DNA of 64,000 nt from Trametopsis cervina (taxonomy: Eukaryota > Basidiomycota > Agaricomycetes > Polyporales > Irpicaceae). A program made the position numbers and the translations under genes. The notes beneath the pieces are model-generated. The model saw only the letters and a program-made list of their open reading frames with translations. It had not been told where the DNA came from and ran no database searches. Shown here in pieces: positions 53,821 through 64,000 of the stretch; within the stretch, counting starts at the first letter, position 1, and each line of letters begins with the position of its first letter. The stretch is from positions 314,974 to 378,973 of the forward strand of contig MU278355.1 of the NCBI GenBank assembly GCA_022385755.1, read 5' to 3'.

Positions 53821-56800
53821 GGTGAGTGTGTCGTTGGACGGTTTATTCTTGCGCTGGCATGTTTAGGGTTTCCTTGCGCTGCGACGGCGGTCAAACAGAG
53901 GGAGATATGGTGTTGGGCCTAGGGAGAGTATGACGCCTAGAGCCAGAGCCAGTGCTTTACCGTGCGTGCTGTCTCTCCAACCTTGACTCGTGGGCACTAA
54001 CAAAAATCCGTCATGGCCTATGAAAATTCTTTCGCGATTTTTCTTTGCGTTTGCGTATGGTCAAGCCCGAGTCTGGGTCCTACGCGCTTTGGCCCTCGAA
54101 TTGCCATTGAAGCCCTTCGTCACCGAACCGGTCGCGCTGACGCCGTCATCTCAAGCGAGTTAGGCCTGCTAAGCCGAAGTCTCTCGGGTCCACCACAACC
54201 TCCTTCCATATCCATATCCCGTAGCTGGCCAACGACAGCGGTGCGCCGCGGCCTTCCCAGGCCCATCCTCTTTTTCAACTCCATCCGAAAAATAAGCCCG
54301 CGGAGCACTCGAGCTGTTACAAATCAGCACGATTTTCAAAGATGCAACGAACTGCGTCGTCAACAAGTCAGCCATCTTGCCTCCCTCTTCCTCGTCTCAC
54401 GTAAACACCGCCAGATGTTGCATTTGACAGCCGGTGCGGTGCCAGCCCCAGGTGGGGGCCAACAGTGAACGTGTGTGGGGCTACGGCGAGATACGCGGCG
54501 GAGCAGAAGGGTGTCGCAGAAGACACGAATTCAGTGATTGCAAAGGACGGGAAAACGGTTGTTGGAAGTCGGTTGGCGAGTGGATGAGTCTCCTGTAGAC
54601 TGAAGGACCCGTAGCCGAAGTCCCCGAGGTCCTGGAGGACGACGAGAGCCCCGCCACTAGGTTCGCGATGATCAGGCGTGGTATAACGGCGTTTCTGCGA
54701 GGAAATTGACGGCGCTGGTCCCAGCAAGACGGAGCTCGCAGCAACAAGGAGGAACATCAAGTTCCGCATGGGGTGGTGAGATACGAGAGGGGGTCTGCCG
54801 TTGAGTCGAGGTGGGAGGACTGGGGCTAGGGCTGGGATACGGAACAGGAAGACTTCTGCCTGGCAGAGATGGTGGCAGGCAGATGTGCTTCTAGGTTGGG
54901 ATGTGAGAGACGAACTGAATTCGAGGCGCGAGTGGGTCTGTTCGTTTTACGCAGTTGACCGCTTAGCTCATCCGCGCTCGTCCAGGGAAAATACCCACGT
55001 CCAGCCGCTATCTTCTAACAAGAATAAACGCAACGACAGCGCACCATGCACAGGCCTTTGTGCCAAATTCGCTGGCCCACGCTGCGCAAGTGATGCATCC
55101 GAGGAGGCCCTGCGAACCTCGTCCATTGTCCTTGCTACTTGCGGACACCGTCCGTACAGATTGGATCAATCGGACAGTTCGGTTGGCAACGTATACAAAC
55201 GACCGCATGCGCACGACGGAGATGGTGCCTCTCAGTTTGTTTTTCTGGTCCACCAGCGGTTCGAAGCCTCGAGGCGCCCGTCCAGAGGGCAGACGGGCGG
55301 CATCTACAGGTCCGTCTTTGTCTCCAATCCTGGCAAGCATGAACGAACCGCATCTGTACGACAGGGATAGTGCCTCTCATCCGTTTGTTTTCCGGTTCAA
55401 CCGATTCCACAATGGTTCGAAGCCTACAAGCGCCCGTTCGCAGAGGCAGGCGGGCGCCACCCACTGGCCCACCCTTGTCTTTTTGTCTCCAATCTCAACA
55501 CGGAGATGGTGTCGTCAAGGCAGCTGGTGCGACCGACGCTCGGACTGTGCGTTTTTAGAGCTCCCAGGCACGCACGACGCGGATCCGGGGGGCAGCGGAC
55601 GAGCACGCGGCACGCAACGTGAGCCCTCTTCGAACAATGGTCCTGACGCTCTACTTTTCGCAGCGCGCCACAGTCGCGCCGGGTTGCTATGCACCGCTGG
55701 ATGATGGACGACGAGCACGACGCGGCGGCGCTGCGTTCTACCGCCAACACAGTGGCTGCGTGGAGAGGCCTCAACGTTCTTCCGCACAACAAAGGGAGCG
55801 CATACGGTGTGTAACGTCGATGGACATCGCGAATCATGAATCACGAAACGCAATCGCCGTCCCTGGACACCGACGCCAAATAGATCCAAGCTTGTTCTGG
55901 CAGTCGACAGGATGGTCGATGTCGGAAAAGAAAGCCGTGTCGCTTTGTCCTCCAGGCGTGCGTGGACAAATTTGGGAAAGGGCGTGTGGAATTGCAATTG
56001 CAATTGCGATTGGGTGGCCAAACAGGATAGGGCTCGGCACGCGGGCGCGCACAGGCAAGGTTTGTGATACATTGCGCCAGCTTCACTGACTGACGGCGAC
56101 ACGCTGAGCTGTTTGCGATGGTATGATATACTATTGCAGATGTAGATGCAGATGCCCAGGCTGGTGGTGCAGATCCCAGAGATGGGACGGAATTGGACGG
56201 GAATGGACAGAAATGGGTGGGGTGGAATTGGTGTGGTTTGTGTGTTTGTTTTTGGGATGGGGTGATAGGCTGGCTAACATATTGTATCATGCAGGCTAAG
56301 GCAGGCCAAACCATCAAAGGCACACCGTCCAATCGGACATCCCTAAGACAGGAAATAAAAAACATGAGGGCGAGAAAGAGGCCGTTAGGCTGCGTGTGTG
56401 CTGTCGGAAACTGCGCTTGACGGTATATGGTTTCATGAGCCTCACTTTTACGGTACGTTCCTTCCTTCCTGCGTTTGTCTGTCTGTTCTGTTCTGTTCTG
56501 GGGCTCATGTCAACCACGAAGGCTGATGCGAAATTGACTGATAGACGGCAACCTGGCAGAGGGTCTGCACCCGCAAGAAGGGTGTGTCGAGAGTACGTGC
56601 CTGCCTGCCTGCTGTGCGTGGGCAAAGGCAGGGGCGAGCGAGCACAGCATCCCGGTGGGATCACCTCCCCAGCCGCGCCGTGAGGGAGACAAGGGGAAGC
56701 ACGAACGTTCTGCCAGAGTCCGAGGATCTATTCGTCTGGCTGGGTGGTTCGGTGGTGGGCTGGTGGGCTGGCGGACTGATAAGTTGGTAGGTGATTGCCA

Positions 56801-59800
56801 TATGATCTGAGCTCCCATGTTCAGGCTGACGACGAGAGGGCAAGTAGACGGACAGGTGGACGGACGGACGGACGATCAGGGTTGGCTTGAACGGACCAGA
56901 CTTGCGGCTGACTCGCGGCTCAACGGCCGTTTGACTCGGACAGAACAATCCAATACAATTCAATCGTGCGTTCGTGCATTCAAGTTGACGGGAGACTGGT
57001 GCGAGGTGAGATTAATTGCACGTCCATGTTGGTCCGTGCCAAGGGTCCACACCGGCGAGAAAAGATCTCCGCACCACATAACACCCAACACAACACCGAT
57101 TACGATGGCGGGGAGAGAAGAGAGGGGCACAGAAAACGGTGGGTTGGTGCGTGTGTGGTCTTCGATGTCAACAATTTTTTGTCTGTTGGTGCTGTTCTTG
57201 TTCTTGTTCGTGGAGACAGGACAGCCTAGACGTCTACGTGTGGCCGATCTCCGCACACGCACACGCAGGCGGTGCGCTTGATCCTACTGCCCCGGAACAC
57301 CGTTGTGTTTCTGTTTCTTGCGCTTCGGGGGTGGCATCGGACACGGACACGGAGGCGGAGTCGAGATGGGAGATGGGAGTGGTGGGCTCGAGCACGCAAT
57401 TATCGAAGTGTGGGGGGAGATCGAGCATGTGGGTGCCACAGCCTCTCTGGGAGCGTGTGCACGAATTCCTACGCTCTCGCGCACGCACAAGAACAAGAAA
57501 CAAGGGACGAAGCACGTCGGAGGGACGACACACTGTGCATCCTCCGACGGACGAGCACATCGCCATCGCCATCGAAAATCATCACGGATGTGCCTGACGT
57601 GCACATCGGCGGATCCACAAACGCAGCGCACGACCCACCCCTCTTTTTCTGTGGAGGTGGGTGGGCAGCTCGGTGCTGTGGGGCGTCCGTCGGGGTGCGC
57701 GCACAGCCCACGGAACGGAGGGGGTGTGCGCCCGACGGGAGGAAGCGCGCGGACGTGATTGGTTGGGTGGGTGTGTGGTAGACGGACGGAACGACTATGC
57801 GGACTTTGCGTGCTGAGAGGGGGCAGGATTTGTTGTGTAACGCTCCTTTACCCGCATGATATGTGTGCGTGTCGCGCAGGCTGACGGCCGCCGCGTCGTC
57901 GTTCAACGTCGAACACGAACTTGACCGCCTTCCAAATCGGGCGTAGCGCGTGCATGGAGCTTGGAGCGTACATCAAAGGAGGGGGGGGACCGGCGCGCCG
58001 ATCCGGGGCGCGAGCTCAATTACCACGGCCACGGCCATCTAACCAAACCGGGCTCAAGAAGCAAACAAAAGGTGTCCAGCTTCGGCAACTTGCTGCAGTG
58101 AAGTCAGTGAGTGAGAGGTTGGTTGGTTCCCACGGGCTGGATTGGGGACACGGTTGTGTGCGTGTGTGTTTCGGGCAATCGGGCGGGTTAATTAAGCCTT
58201 ATCGGTGGAGTGTGCTTCTGGTTCGCACGCTGCTAATGGATGAGGGAGGATGTGTGATTTGAGGATGGCGATGACGTGGTGCTGTAAGCATGCGTATTGG
58301 ACTGCGCTGCGTCGTCGACGTCGAGTGCAAGTCGTTGACGTTTAGCTGCTATTCTTCGAATTCATTCGTTTCTCCTAACCATCCCCGAGTTCTGCACAAT
58401 AAGATAATCCCCGTCCGTCCGTCCGTCCGTCCGCACGCACGCACGCACGTCCAACATACTCGCGCATCCTCCAGACACTTCATTAAAATGAAAATGACCA
58501 GCCCACACGCACGCGCATCACACGCCCCCCATCCTTCCTCCCCGAAATCCCAAAGCCCAGTTCTCCTCCTACTCTGTCCAGTGATATTGCGCAGGTCACC
58601 TGAGCGGTACGTGATTGGTCAGGGGAGGGGAGCAGGGGGCAGGGCAGGGGCAGGGGGCCGGCGATATGTCACATTTACGATGGGCAGTGGGTGGGGACGG
58701 GCCAATGGGAGTGTGGGGAGGTGATGAGGATTATGAAGATGAGATGTTCTTGTTGGGAGTGTGATTGTGATTGGGCTTGGGCTTGAGATCTTGCCGTGCG
58801 TGCACCTGCTGGTTGGGTTCGTGACCCGGCGTGTATGCCTGTCCGTCAATAATGACCGAGCTGTCCAATAGCGCTGCAAGAGCGGTGCGTCGTCATTGTC
58901 CTTCTACCGTGAAAGTGAAGGGCCGCGGTGTCTTCCAACAAAACAGAAATACGAGTATGAATTAGGCGGCGCATCTGCACACGATATGATACAAACGCGT
59001 GTATCATCAGCAGCTGTCACAACTCGGTGACGGCGGCGCGACATACCATCGACATCCCAATATCGCCTTTGTGTTTATCTGCACAATACACTTTGTGCTG
59101 CATCAGGGCTCTATGTCCGGTCCGCGCAGATAGGACAACCAACAGGAGCGTTCACGCGTCCGTGGATGAGTGGGCATGAGCGGGGACGTGAACATGGCCA
59201 GCGAGCTCAGTTCGTCTGGCGTGCGGCCCACCAATCGCCTCTGCGGGCCAATGGGAACAGGTCGATGTATGCGTACATGTACACATCGTGCTCCGAACCA
59301 GGGCTCGATACATTCACTTTAATTTTTGAAGCAAGGTTTCCGCGCGAGCCTGAACACGTACTGTCTGCATTTATGAAATCCGAGATGCACGGCCCAGAGA
59401 AAAACGCACCAGAATTTCGGTGCTGGCGCAGCACTCGATCTCAGCCAATCTCCTCCTCTAACTCCTCCAGCACTTCGTCGATGTATCGCGGTGCAGGGTC
59501 GGCAAAGTGTCTGCCACACGATAAATCTGCCAAGTGTTCGATGGTTGACGGTCGAGCCGGCGGCATCGCCAGCCGTTAGAGCGTTCCGAAAATTAATTTT
59601 CGGATTCACATGTTGTACTGTTATGGCATGCCGTGAGCAGAGCACCAGACAAGACAAAGACAGAAGGAGATGTGTTGTGTAAGTTTTACAGAGCAAGGGA
59701 TCGGACGCGCCGAGACGCGTCGAGGACAGCGGTAACGTGACTCTTCCTGCACGGGCGTCCCGCGAAACTGCGTACGTACTGTACGTACTGTACGAGACTC

Positions 59801-61617
59801 AGAACCAACCTCTGAAGCGCAGGAGCAAGTCCGAGGAACAACTCGAGCTCGACCTTGCCGTTCACTCTCGCGTTTGCGCCACATCGCCAATAGCAAATAG
59901 TGCAGCACAGCTGGGTGCTTCCTTCCGTCGCTTGCGCCCGGCGATACGATCTCGCCGTGTACATCCAGCCCGCGGCTTCTCTCCGCCCCTTCTGCGTGCG
60001 TTCTGCATTTTCTCCCCCGCAAAGACTTCTTCTCCACTGGCTTTGCAAGCCTTCGACTTCCTCGGAGTCGGAGACGGGCCTGTTCTATGCTCACATTTGC
60101 AATCGCAGCTAAACGGAGTTGTGCAGGCGTTTGGGTATGGGTCGCGGGCTGCCCATCTTGTGCAATTTGCGATGCGGCTTACTTACCTGCTTACTGTGTC
60201 TCTCAGCTTCCAGAGCATCGTATTGGCAAGCTGCAGTACGCTGCTGTACAACGTGTGATGGCACACCCTCGGTGCGTACGTCATCCTCTGCAAAAGCATC
60301 ACGGGAGAGTCAGACAGGCTCATCCGGCGCGCAGAAGGACTTGTTGACTGACATTGACACTCACGACGTAGTGCAGGCGCTACGCACAGCTGCGATAATC
60401 GACGCGCTTCAATGGCTATGGCCATCACGTCGCGGTCCCCGCTACCGCTACTCGCACCCGCCTGCTCATCGCGAGGGAAGCGTCAACTCCCTGAGCAGCC
60501 CGCCCCGGTCGCGCGAACGGCGTGCGCATACAGGCAATCCAGTGTACAGCTTACAGTATGCGACACGCCACACGCAAATCTCCTAGCTTCTGCGCCGTAT
60601 GCGCTGATCTCCTCGGTCGCACAACTCAATGACGGACACAACCGCGACAGTAAGTAATGACATTGGGAGGTTTCTTCTCAGCCACATCTGGCACATTGCC
60701 GTTCGCCACCCCGATTTCTGGTGCCCGACGCGGACGCGTCCCGCGGGCGAGGGGGAAGCGAGCAGTGTGCGACCGCGGACGACACTCACGTACTGCTACA
60801 GTAGCGGTGGTGCTGGAGGTCGACGATCGGTAGCGGCGTCCGACCCGAATACATGAACGTCGACGGCGATCGCGATGTGGCGGATCACGTCCGCACTCTT
60901 AAAAACTCAAATAAATGAGGCCACGGACGACTGCTCGAGGTGTGACGTGCGTTATGCATCGCTTCCGCATGAACTCCAGGTTCGTAAATGCTCTTGCTCT
61001 TGCTACCGAGGGGAGAGTGATGTGGCTGAACACGAGGATACCGGTCTCTGTGGTGGCGCGTCTAGGAGGAGGCCGATGTGCCCTTTGTCTTTGCCTTTGA
61101 TCTCCAAGGATAAGAATGAAGAGGGAGGGCTCCGCAGACATGCCTCGAGTGCGTGGGTGTGCGTGTTGAAAAAGGTTCGTGCTAGAAGAAAAAGGGTACG
61201 TACGTACGACGTCCTCCATCCATCCCACACCAACACCACCAACATCGACACTAGCATCACTATCACCGTCACAGAACAGGTAAGCGCAGCCAGGATCCTC
61301 GTTTGCCGCCCCCTCACCTGGGCCGTAGTCGTCCTCGATCTCTTTCTGAATTTGCATTCAACGCCGCAGTCTGGACCACGTAACAGTAACAATAACAGCA
61401 CTCCAATCCAATCCAATGCATGATCTCCCGCAGCATAACCATCAGCATCAACGTCCTGTCCAACGTCCTGTCCAACACCCAACGTCCAACGTCCAACGCG
61501 AACCGAAAGACGAAACGGGCAACGAAAACACCCCAGGTCCAACTCCCTCGGGTGGGACACAACGCTTTGATCGCATTGGCACGAGGCTCGCGCGCCCGCG
61601 TTCGGGTCTGCGCTCAC
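53821..61617. other. Gene-poor region with microsatellites and weak frames
   Basis: Nearly 8 kb without a supportable gene. A minus-strand frame at 54368-54769 begins MRNLMFLLVAASSVLLGPAPS, which could be a signal peptide, but the rest has no motif. Repetitive elements include GGAC/GGACG runs at 56851-56875, a CCGT then CGCA microsatellite at 58411-58447, GATTG/CAATTG-type short repeats near 55990-56020, and the tandem repeat listed at 55205-55495. Long frames here come from high GC and repeats rather than genes. The region may be long regulatory DNA, decayed transposons or a gene I cannot recognise. Confidence 0.4.
55205..55495. repeat. Degenerate ~140-bp tandem duplication
   Basis: Two diverged copies, about 55205-55330 and 55349-55495. 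Each runs from GCAT..G.ACGAC.G.GAT.GTG, through GTGCCTCTCA, TTTGTTTT, GGTTCGAAGCCT and GGCGGGC-like blocks, to TTTGTCTCCAATC. Copy 2 is longer by a few short insertions. No coding or transposon signature. Confidence 0.7.
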
Positions 61618-61626
61618 CCTTTACAT
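61618..61626 (+). repeat. Target-site duplication, left copy
   Basis: CCTTTACAT, repeated exactly at 62076-62084 on the other side of the MITE. Confidence 0.85.
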
Positions 61627-62075
61627 CAGGCTCCTTCCCAGCCGCCCTATCGAGCTGGGGAGGCTATGTCTCGCGGGAAATGACGGAAAGTCTCAGTAGA
61701 TGTACAGTAGGCAGTATGCGGTGGATGACGTGAATAATGATATGTCATCTCACCCATATAGGGAAATATCATCATTACAAAGCAGAATGATTATCTAATG
61801 CATCCGAAAGAGGAAAGCGCATCAATTTTCCCAACCTTATTCCTCCCCAGCTCCCTAGAGAGCTTGGGAGGATTAAGGTTGGGAGAATTGATGGGCGGTC
61901 CGGATTAGGGTAGATGAATTGATTGCATTGCTTAGTAATTGATGCATTTCCATATATAGACGTTGTACAATAATCGAATTGTTATTAATTATCTATTCTA
62001 CTGTACAGAACATCTCCGTCATTTACCGCGAGACATAGCCTCCCAAGCTCGATAGGGCGGCTGGGAAGGAGCCTG
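61627..62075. mobile_element. 449-bp MITE with 61-bp terminal inverted repeats (MULE-type)
   Basis: Non-autonomous DNA transposon. The first 61 bp (starting CAGGCTCCTTCCCAGCCG) and the reverse complement of the last 61 bp differ at only two positions, and weaker similarity (TGTACAGTAG) continues inward. It is bounded by a perfect 9-bp direct repeat (CCTTTACAT). Long inverted termini plus 9-bp target duplication are the signature of Mutator/MULE elements. The interior is AT-rich with no reading frame, and carries a 72-bp palindrome at 61821-61892. The near-identical termini suggest a relatively recent insertion. No transposase is encoded in the window. Confidence 0.88.
61821..61892. repeat. 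Internal palindrome of the MITE
   Basis: Imperfect hairpin: ATCAATTTTCCCAACCTTAT on the left pairs with the right arm ending GGTTGGGAGAATTGAT around a short CCTAGAG centre. The arms include CCTCCCCAGCTC and GAGCTTGGGAGG, inverted copies of a 12-bp motif also found in the terminal repeats. Confidence 0.85.
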
Positions 62076-62084
62076 CCTTTACAT
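62076..62084 (+). repeat. Target-site duplication, right copy
   Basis: CCTTTACAT, identical to 61618-61626. Confidence 0.85.
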
Positions 62085-63708
62085 GTGCGGGGTGTGCGAA
62101 CGGCGGGCTCAGCGAATATCCAGCCCCGTGATGCTCAGCGCGGGTGAGGCATCGCATCGGTATCGGCGTCGGGGTCTGTATCAGGATGTGTGCGCATATA
62201 TCCACCGAGGTTTATAATGACAACAGAGCAGAGATATAATTGAATTTACGAGTTTGTTGGTAATAGCGTGCGAGATCCCGATGGCGTATGTACGCCAACT
62301 TAGCGTGGATGCGCCTGGCGGCGCATCTCATCTCTCATCACAGTGTCCAGTGGGTGTTCGGTGGGTGTTCGGTGTTAAGTGTTCGGTGGTTTGTTCGGTG
62401 ATTTGTTCTTCCTGGTGCGGCCGTTCGATGTTGAACAAGATTAAGCCTGGCGGACGGACGGACGGACGGAAACAGGGAAACGAATTCGGGAAATAGAGAA
62501 CAGAGAACAGAGAACAGAGAGACGACGCCTCTGTTGAACATTATTGAACATCGAACAGCCATGCGAGAATCGAGAATCGTGATAAAGTGTATGTGTGTAT
62601 CGAATGGAGCAGCCAGAGTCCTCAGTTCTCTAACCTATGTGTTCAACATTTCCGATCCCACCAAACAAACAGCCGTCGACGTCCACATTCGCATTCACTG
62701 ATATCTTCCGGCTGATCTCTACAGCTGCGTTTCACGTTTCACGTTCGAAGTGGACAAAATGGATATATGCATTGGTATCAGATCTATAGCTAGTAGGGTA
62801 CACAAATAACGTAAGAGCTCGGACTAAGACTAAGAGAGAGGCAGAGAGGGTGGGATGCCAAACAAAAACAAAATCAGAGCGTCCGAGTGGGAGGATGCAA
62901 GTGCAAGTGCAAGTGAGGTCCGTGATGAAGCTTAAGCAGCGAAGCGATAGACAGGCGATAGACAGACAGAGCAGAAATGAGAGTGGCAGGGAGAGCAGGA
63001 GAGGGAGGGGTATACGATATAACATAAGACGCTGCTAATGAGACGAAGGCAAGGGGGTGGATGTACTATTAATACACGCGCTAGCACGACAGACACAGAC
63101 AGGTAACGAAGAGGGATCGAAGATCGAAATGACACAAGCAAAAAATAACCGAGCAGGTACGGAGCAGCGGAGCAGTTTAAATGGCACAGGGAGAAAAGGC
63201 GGGGCGAGCATGCGAATGGTCGGGGTGGGCAGGGTGGTAGACACAAAAAATGCGCATACAACATGGGCATGGAGGCGCAAAGACAAACAAAATTAAAGCA
63301 TTTACTTCAGAGCGATATCGGTAAGCAGCGAGAGAAAAAAGGAGTCCGTTTTCTGGGAGGGGATGCGAACGAGTCGAGTCCGGGCGCGGATGGTCGTGGG
63401 ACGGGACACATGACGAGTGGGGATGCTTCGGCGAGGCGTGGACAGGCGCCGCCGCCATCTATTCATCATTCTGTCCTGCGTACCCGATAGCGCATACACG
63501 CATACACACACGCGAGACGTCGGCGAGAGATAGTCTATTGGACAGCCCCGGCACCCAGCTCGGCTAGCCGGGTGTAGGGGGATGTTGATGTTGATGTTGA
63601 GGATTATTGTTTGGGGAGAGGGAGGGGAGAAGGGGAGGAGTTTTGTCGAGGAACGAGGATCAACACCAAAGAGGTTCAGGTGCCAGCCGCCCGTTTACTC
63701 GTTCGAGT
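62085..63708. other. Repeat-rich spacer, likely 3' flank of the edge gene
   Basis: No gene seen. Contains TGTTCGGTG-type repeats at 62346-62407, a GGAC microsatellite at 62450-62470, four AGAGAAC units at about 62491-62520, and a GTTGAT run at 63581-63600. The right half is purine-rich on the plus strand, consistent with the 3' UTR of the minus-strand gene at 63709. Confidence 0.4.
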
Positions 63709-64000
63709 CTAGTAGCCCTGTAAAGCGAAAAAGAAAAAGAGACGATCCAATCAATACCGATGAAACCTAGATCGGTGACAAACGGGGGTGGTACTCACGA
63801 CGTACTGCCCAGGCGGGCTATGCGCGAACCCGAGCCCATGCACGTCAAACGACGTCGCATACGGCGGGACGTCCGCGAACGACGTCGTCGCCGGACCACA
63901 GTGCACACCAGCCGTGTCCGTGCCCGCGGATATCGGCGGGAGCGAGAGAGAAGGCGGAGGGGCCATGCTGCCGTGTACAGACCCGAAGGTGAGGTCGAGT
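63709..64000 (-). CDS. 3' end of an unrecognised gene (partial, runs off the right edge)
   Basis: Minus-strand coding sequence entering from the right edge: about 65 residues open to 64000, including SLSLPPISAGTDTAG, TSFADVPPYATSFDV and HGLGFAHSPPGQYV. The exon ends at a GTGAGT donor at 63798. The next acceptor (TTTACAG) leads to a 9-nt final exon at 63709-63717 that encodes Gly-Tyr-stop. A Met occurs at 63966, but the frame is open upstream of it, so it need not be the start. Pro/Ser-rich, probably the disordered tail of a larger protein; no family is recognisable. Confidence 0.5.

Noticed and set aside
54368..54769. Minus-strand frame beginning with a signal-peptide-like segment
   Set aside because: After the first 21 residues there is no recognisable domain or splice support, and the opposite strand is equally open.
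58411..58447. CCGT/CGCA repeat as a CRISPR-like or telomeric array
   Set aside because: It is a simple 4-bp microsatellite without spacers, and this is a eukaryotic genome.
1..64000. A secondary-metabolite or defence gene cluster
   Set aside because: I looked for polyketide, NRPS, terpene, P450, NLR or heterokaryon-incompatibility signatures and saw none; the recognisable genes are housekeeping.

Overview
This is a window of fungal nuclear DNA. The intron density (about 50-70 nt GT-AG introns, up to 17 exons per gene), CT-rich leaders and protein content point to a basidiomycete, probably an Agaricomycete. All gene models below are manual splices. A junction was accepted when donor, acceptor and codon phase agreed, and for recognised families when the joined protein also restored a conserved motif.

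Left part (1-7.4 kb): the 5' exon of an NMN adenylyltransferase gene runs off the edge. It is followed by three plus-strand metabolic genes: GlcNAc-6-phosphate deacetylase, the mitochondrial Fe-S assembly factor ISA2, and a membrane-anchored alpha/beta hydrolase. From 8 to 15 kb lies the strangest region. It is a tandem family of four coiled-coil genes built on 11-residue (33-bp) repeats, each preceded by the same CACGTGACC promoter block, with duplicated 3' flanks and a 73-bp segment inverted between two copies. A bZIP gene (16.6-18.7 kb) encodes a putative membrane segment and has a 514-nt intron inside the bZIP.

Middle part (20.5-37.3 kb): a tandem pair of YCII-domain genes, an X-family DNA polymerase with BRCT domain (POL4-like), TSC10 (sphingolipid synthesis) facing an NFKBIL1-like gene, the pantothenate enzyme PanB/ECM31, an F-box-like gene, several intact but unrecognised minus-strand genes, and an NmrA/isoflavone-reductase-like gene. 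From 37.6 to 50.6 kb: two threonine tRNAs that differ by one base (the wobble base) bracket the mitochondrial ABC transporter MDL1 and a coiled-coil gene. Then come KRI1 (small-subunit rRNA processing), a divergent AT-hook/KEN-box nuclear protein, and GEP4 (cardiolipin synthesis).

Right part (51-64 kb): gene-poor DNA with only weak small-gene candidates, microsatellites, a degenerate 140-bp tandem repeat, and a well-defined 449-bp MITE with 61-bp inverted termini and a perfect 9-bp target duplication (Mutator/MULE signature). The last bases hold the 3' end of another minus-strand gene that continues beyond the window.

Several genes serve mitochondria (ISA2, MDL1, GEP4, probably PanB), but I see no cluster logic. 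The order looks like ordinary fungal housekeeping interspersed with one young, expanding coiled-coil family.
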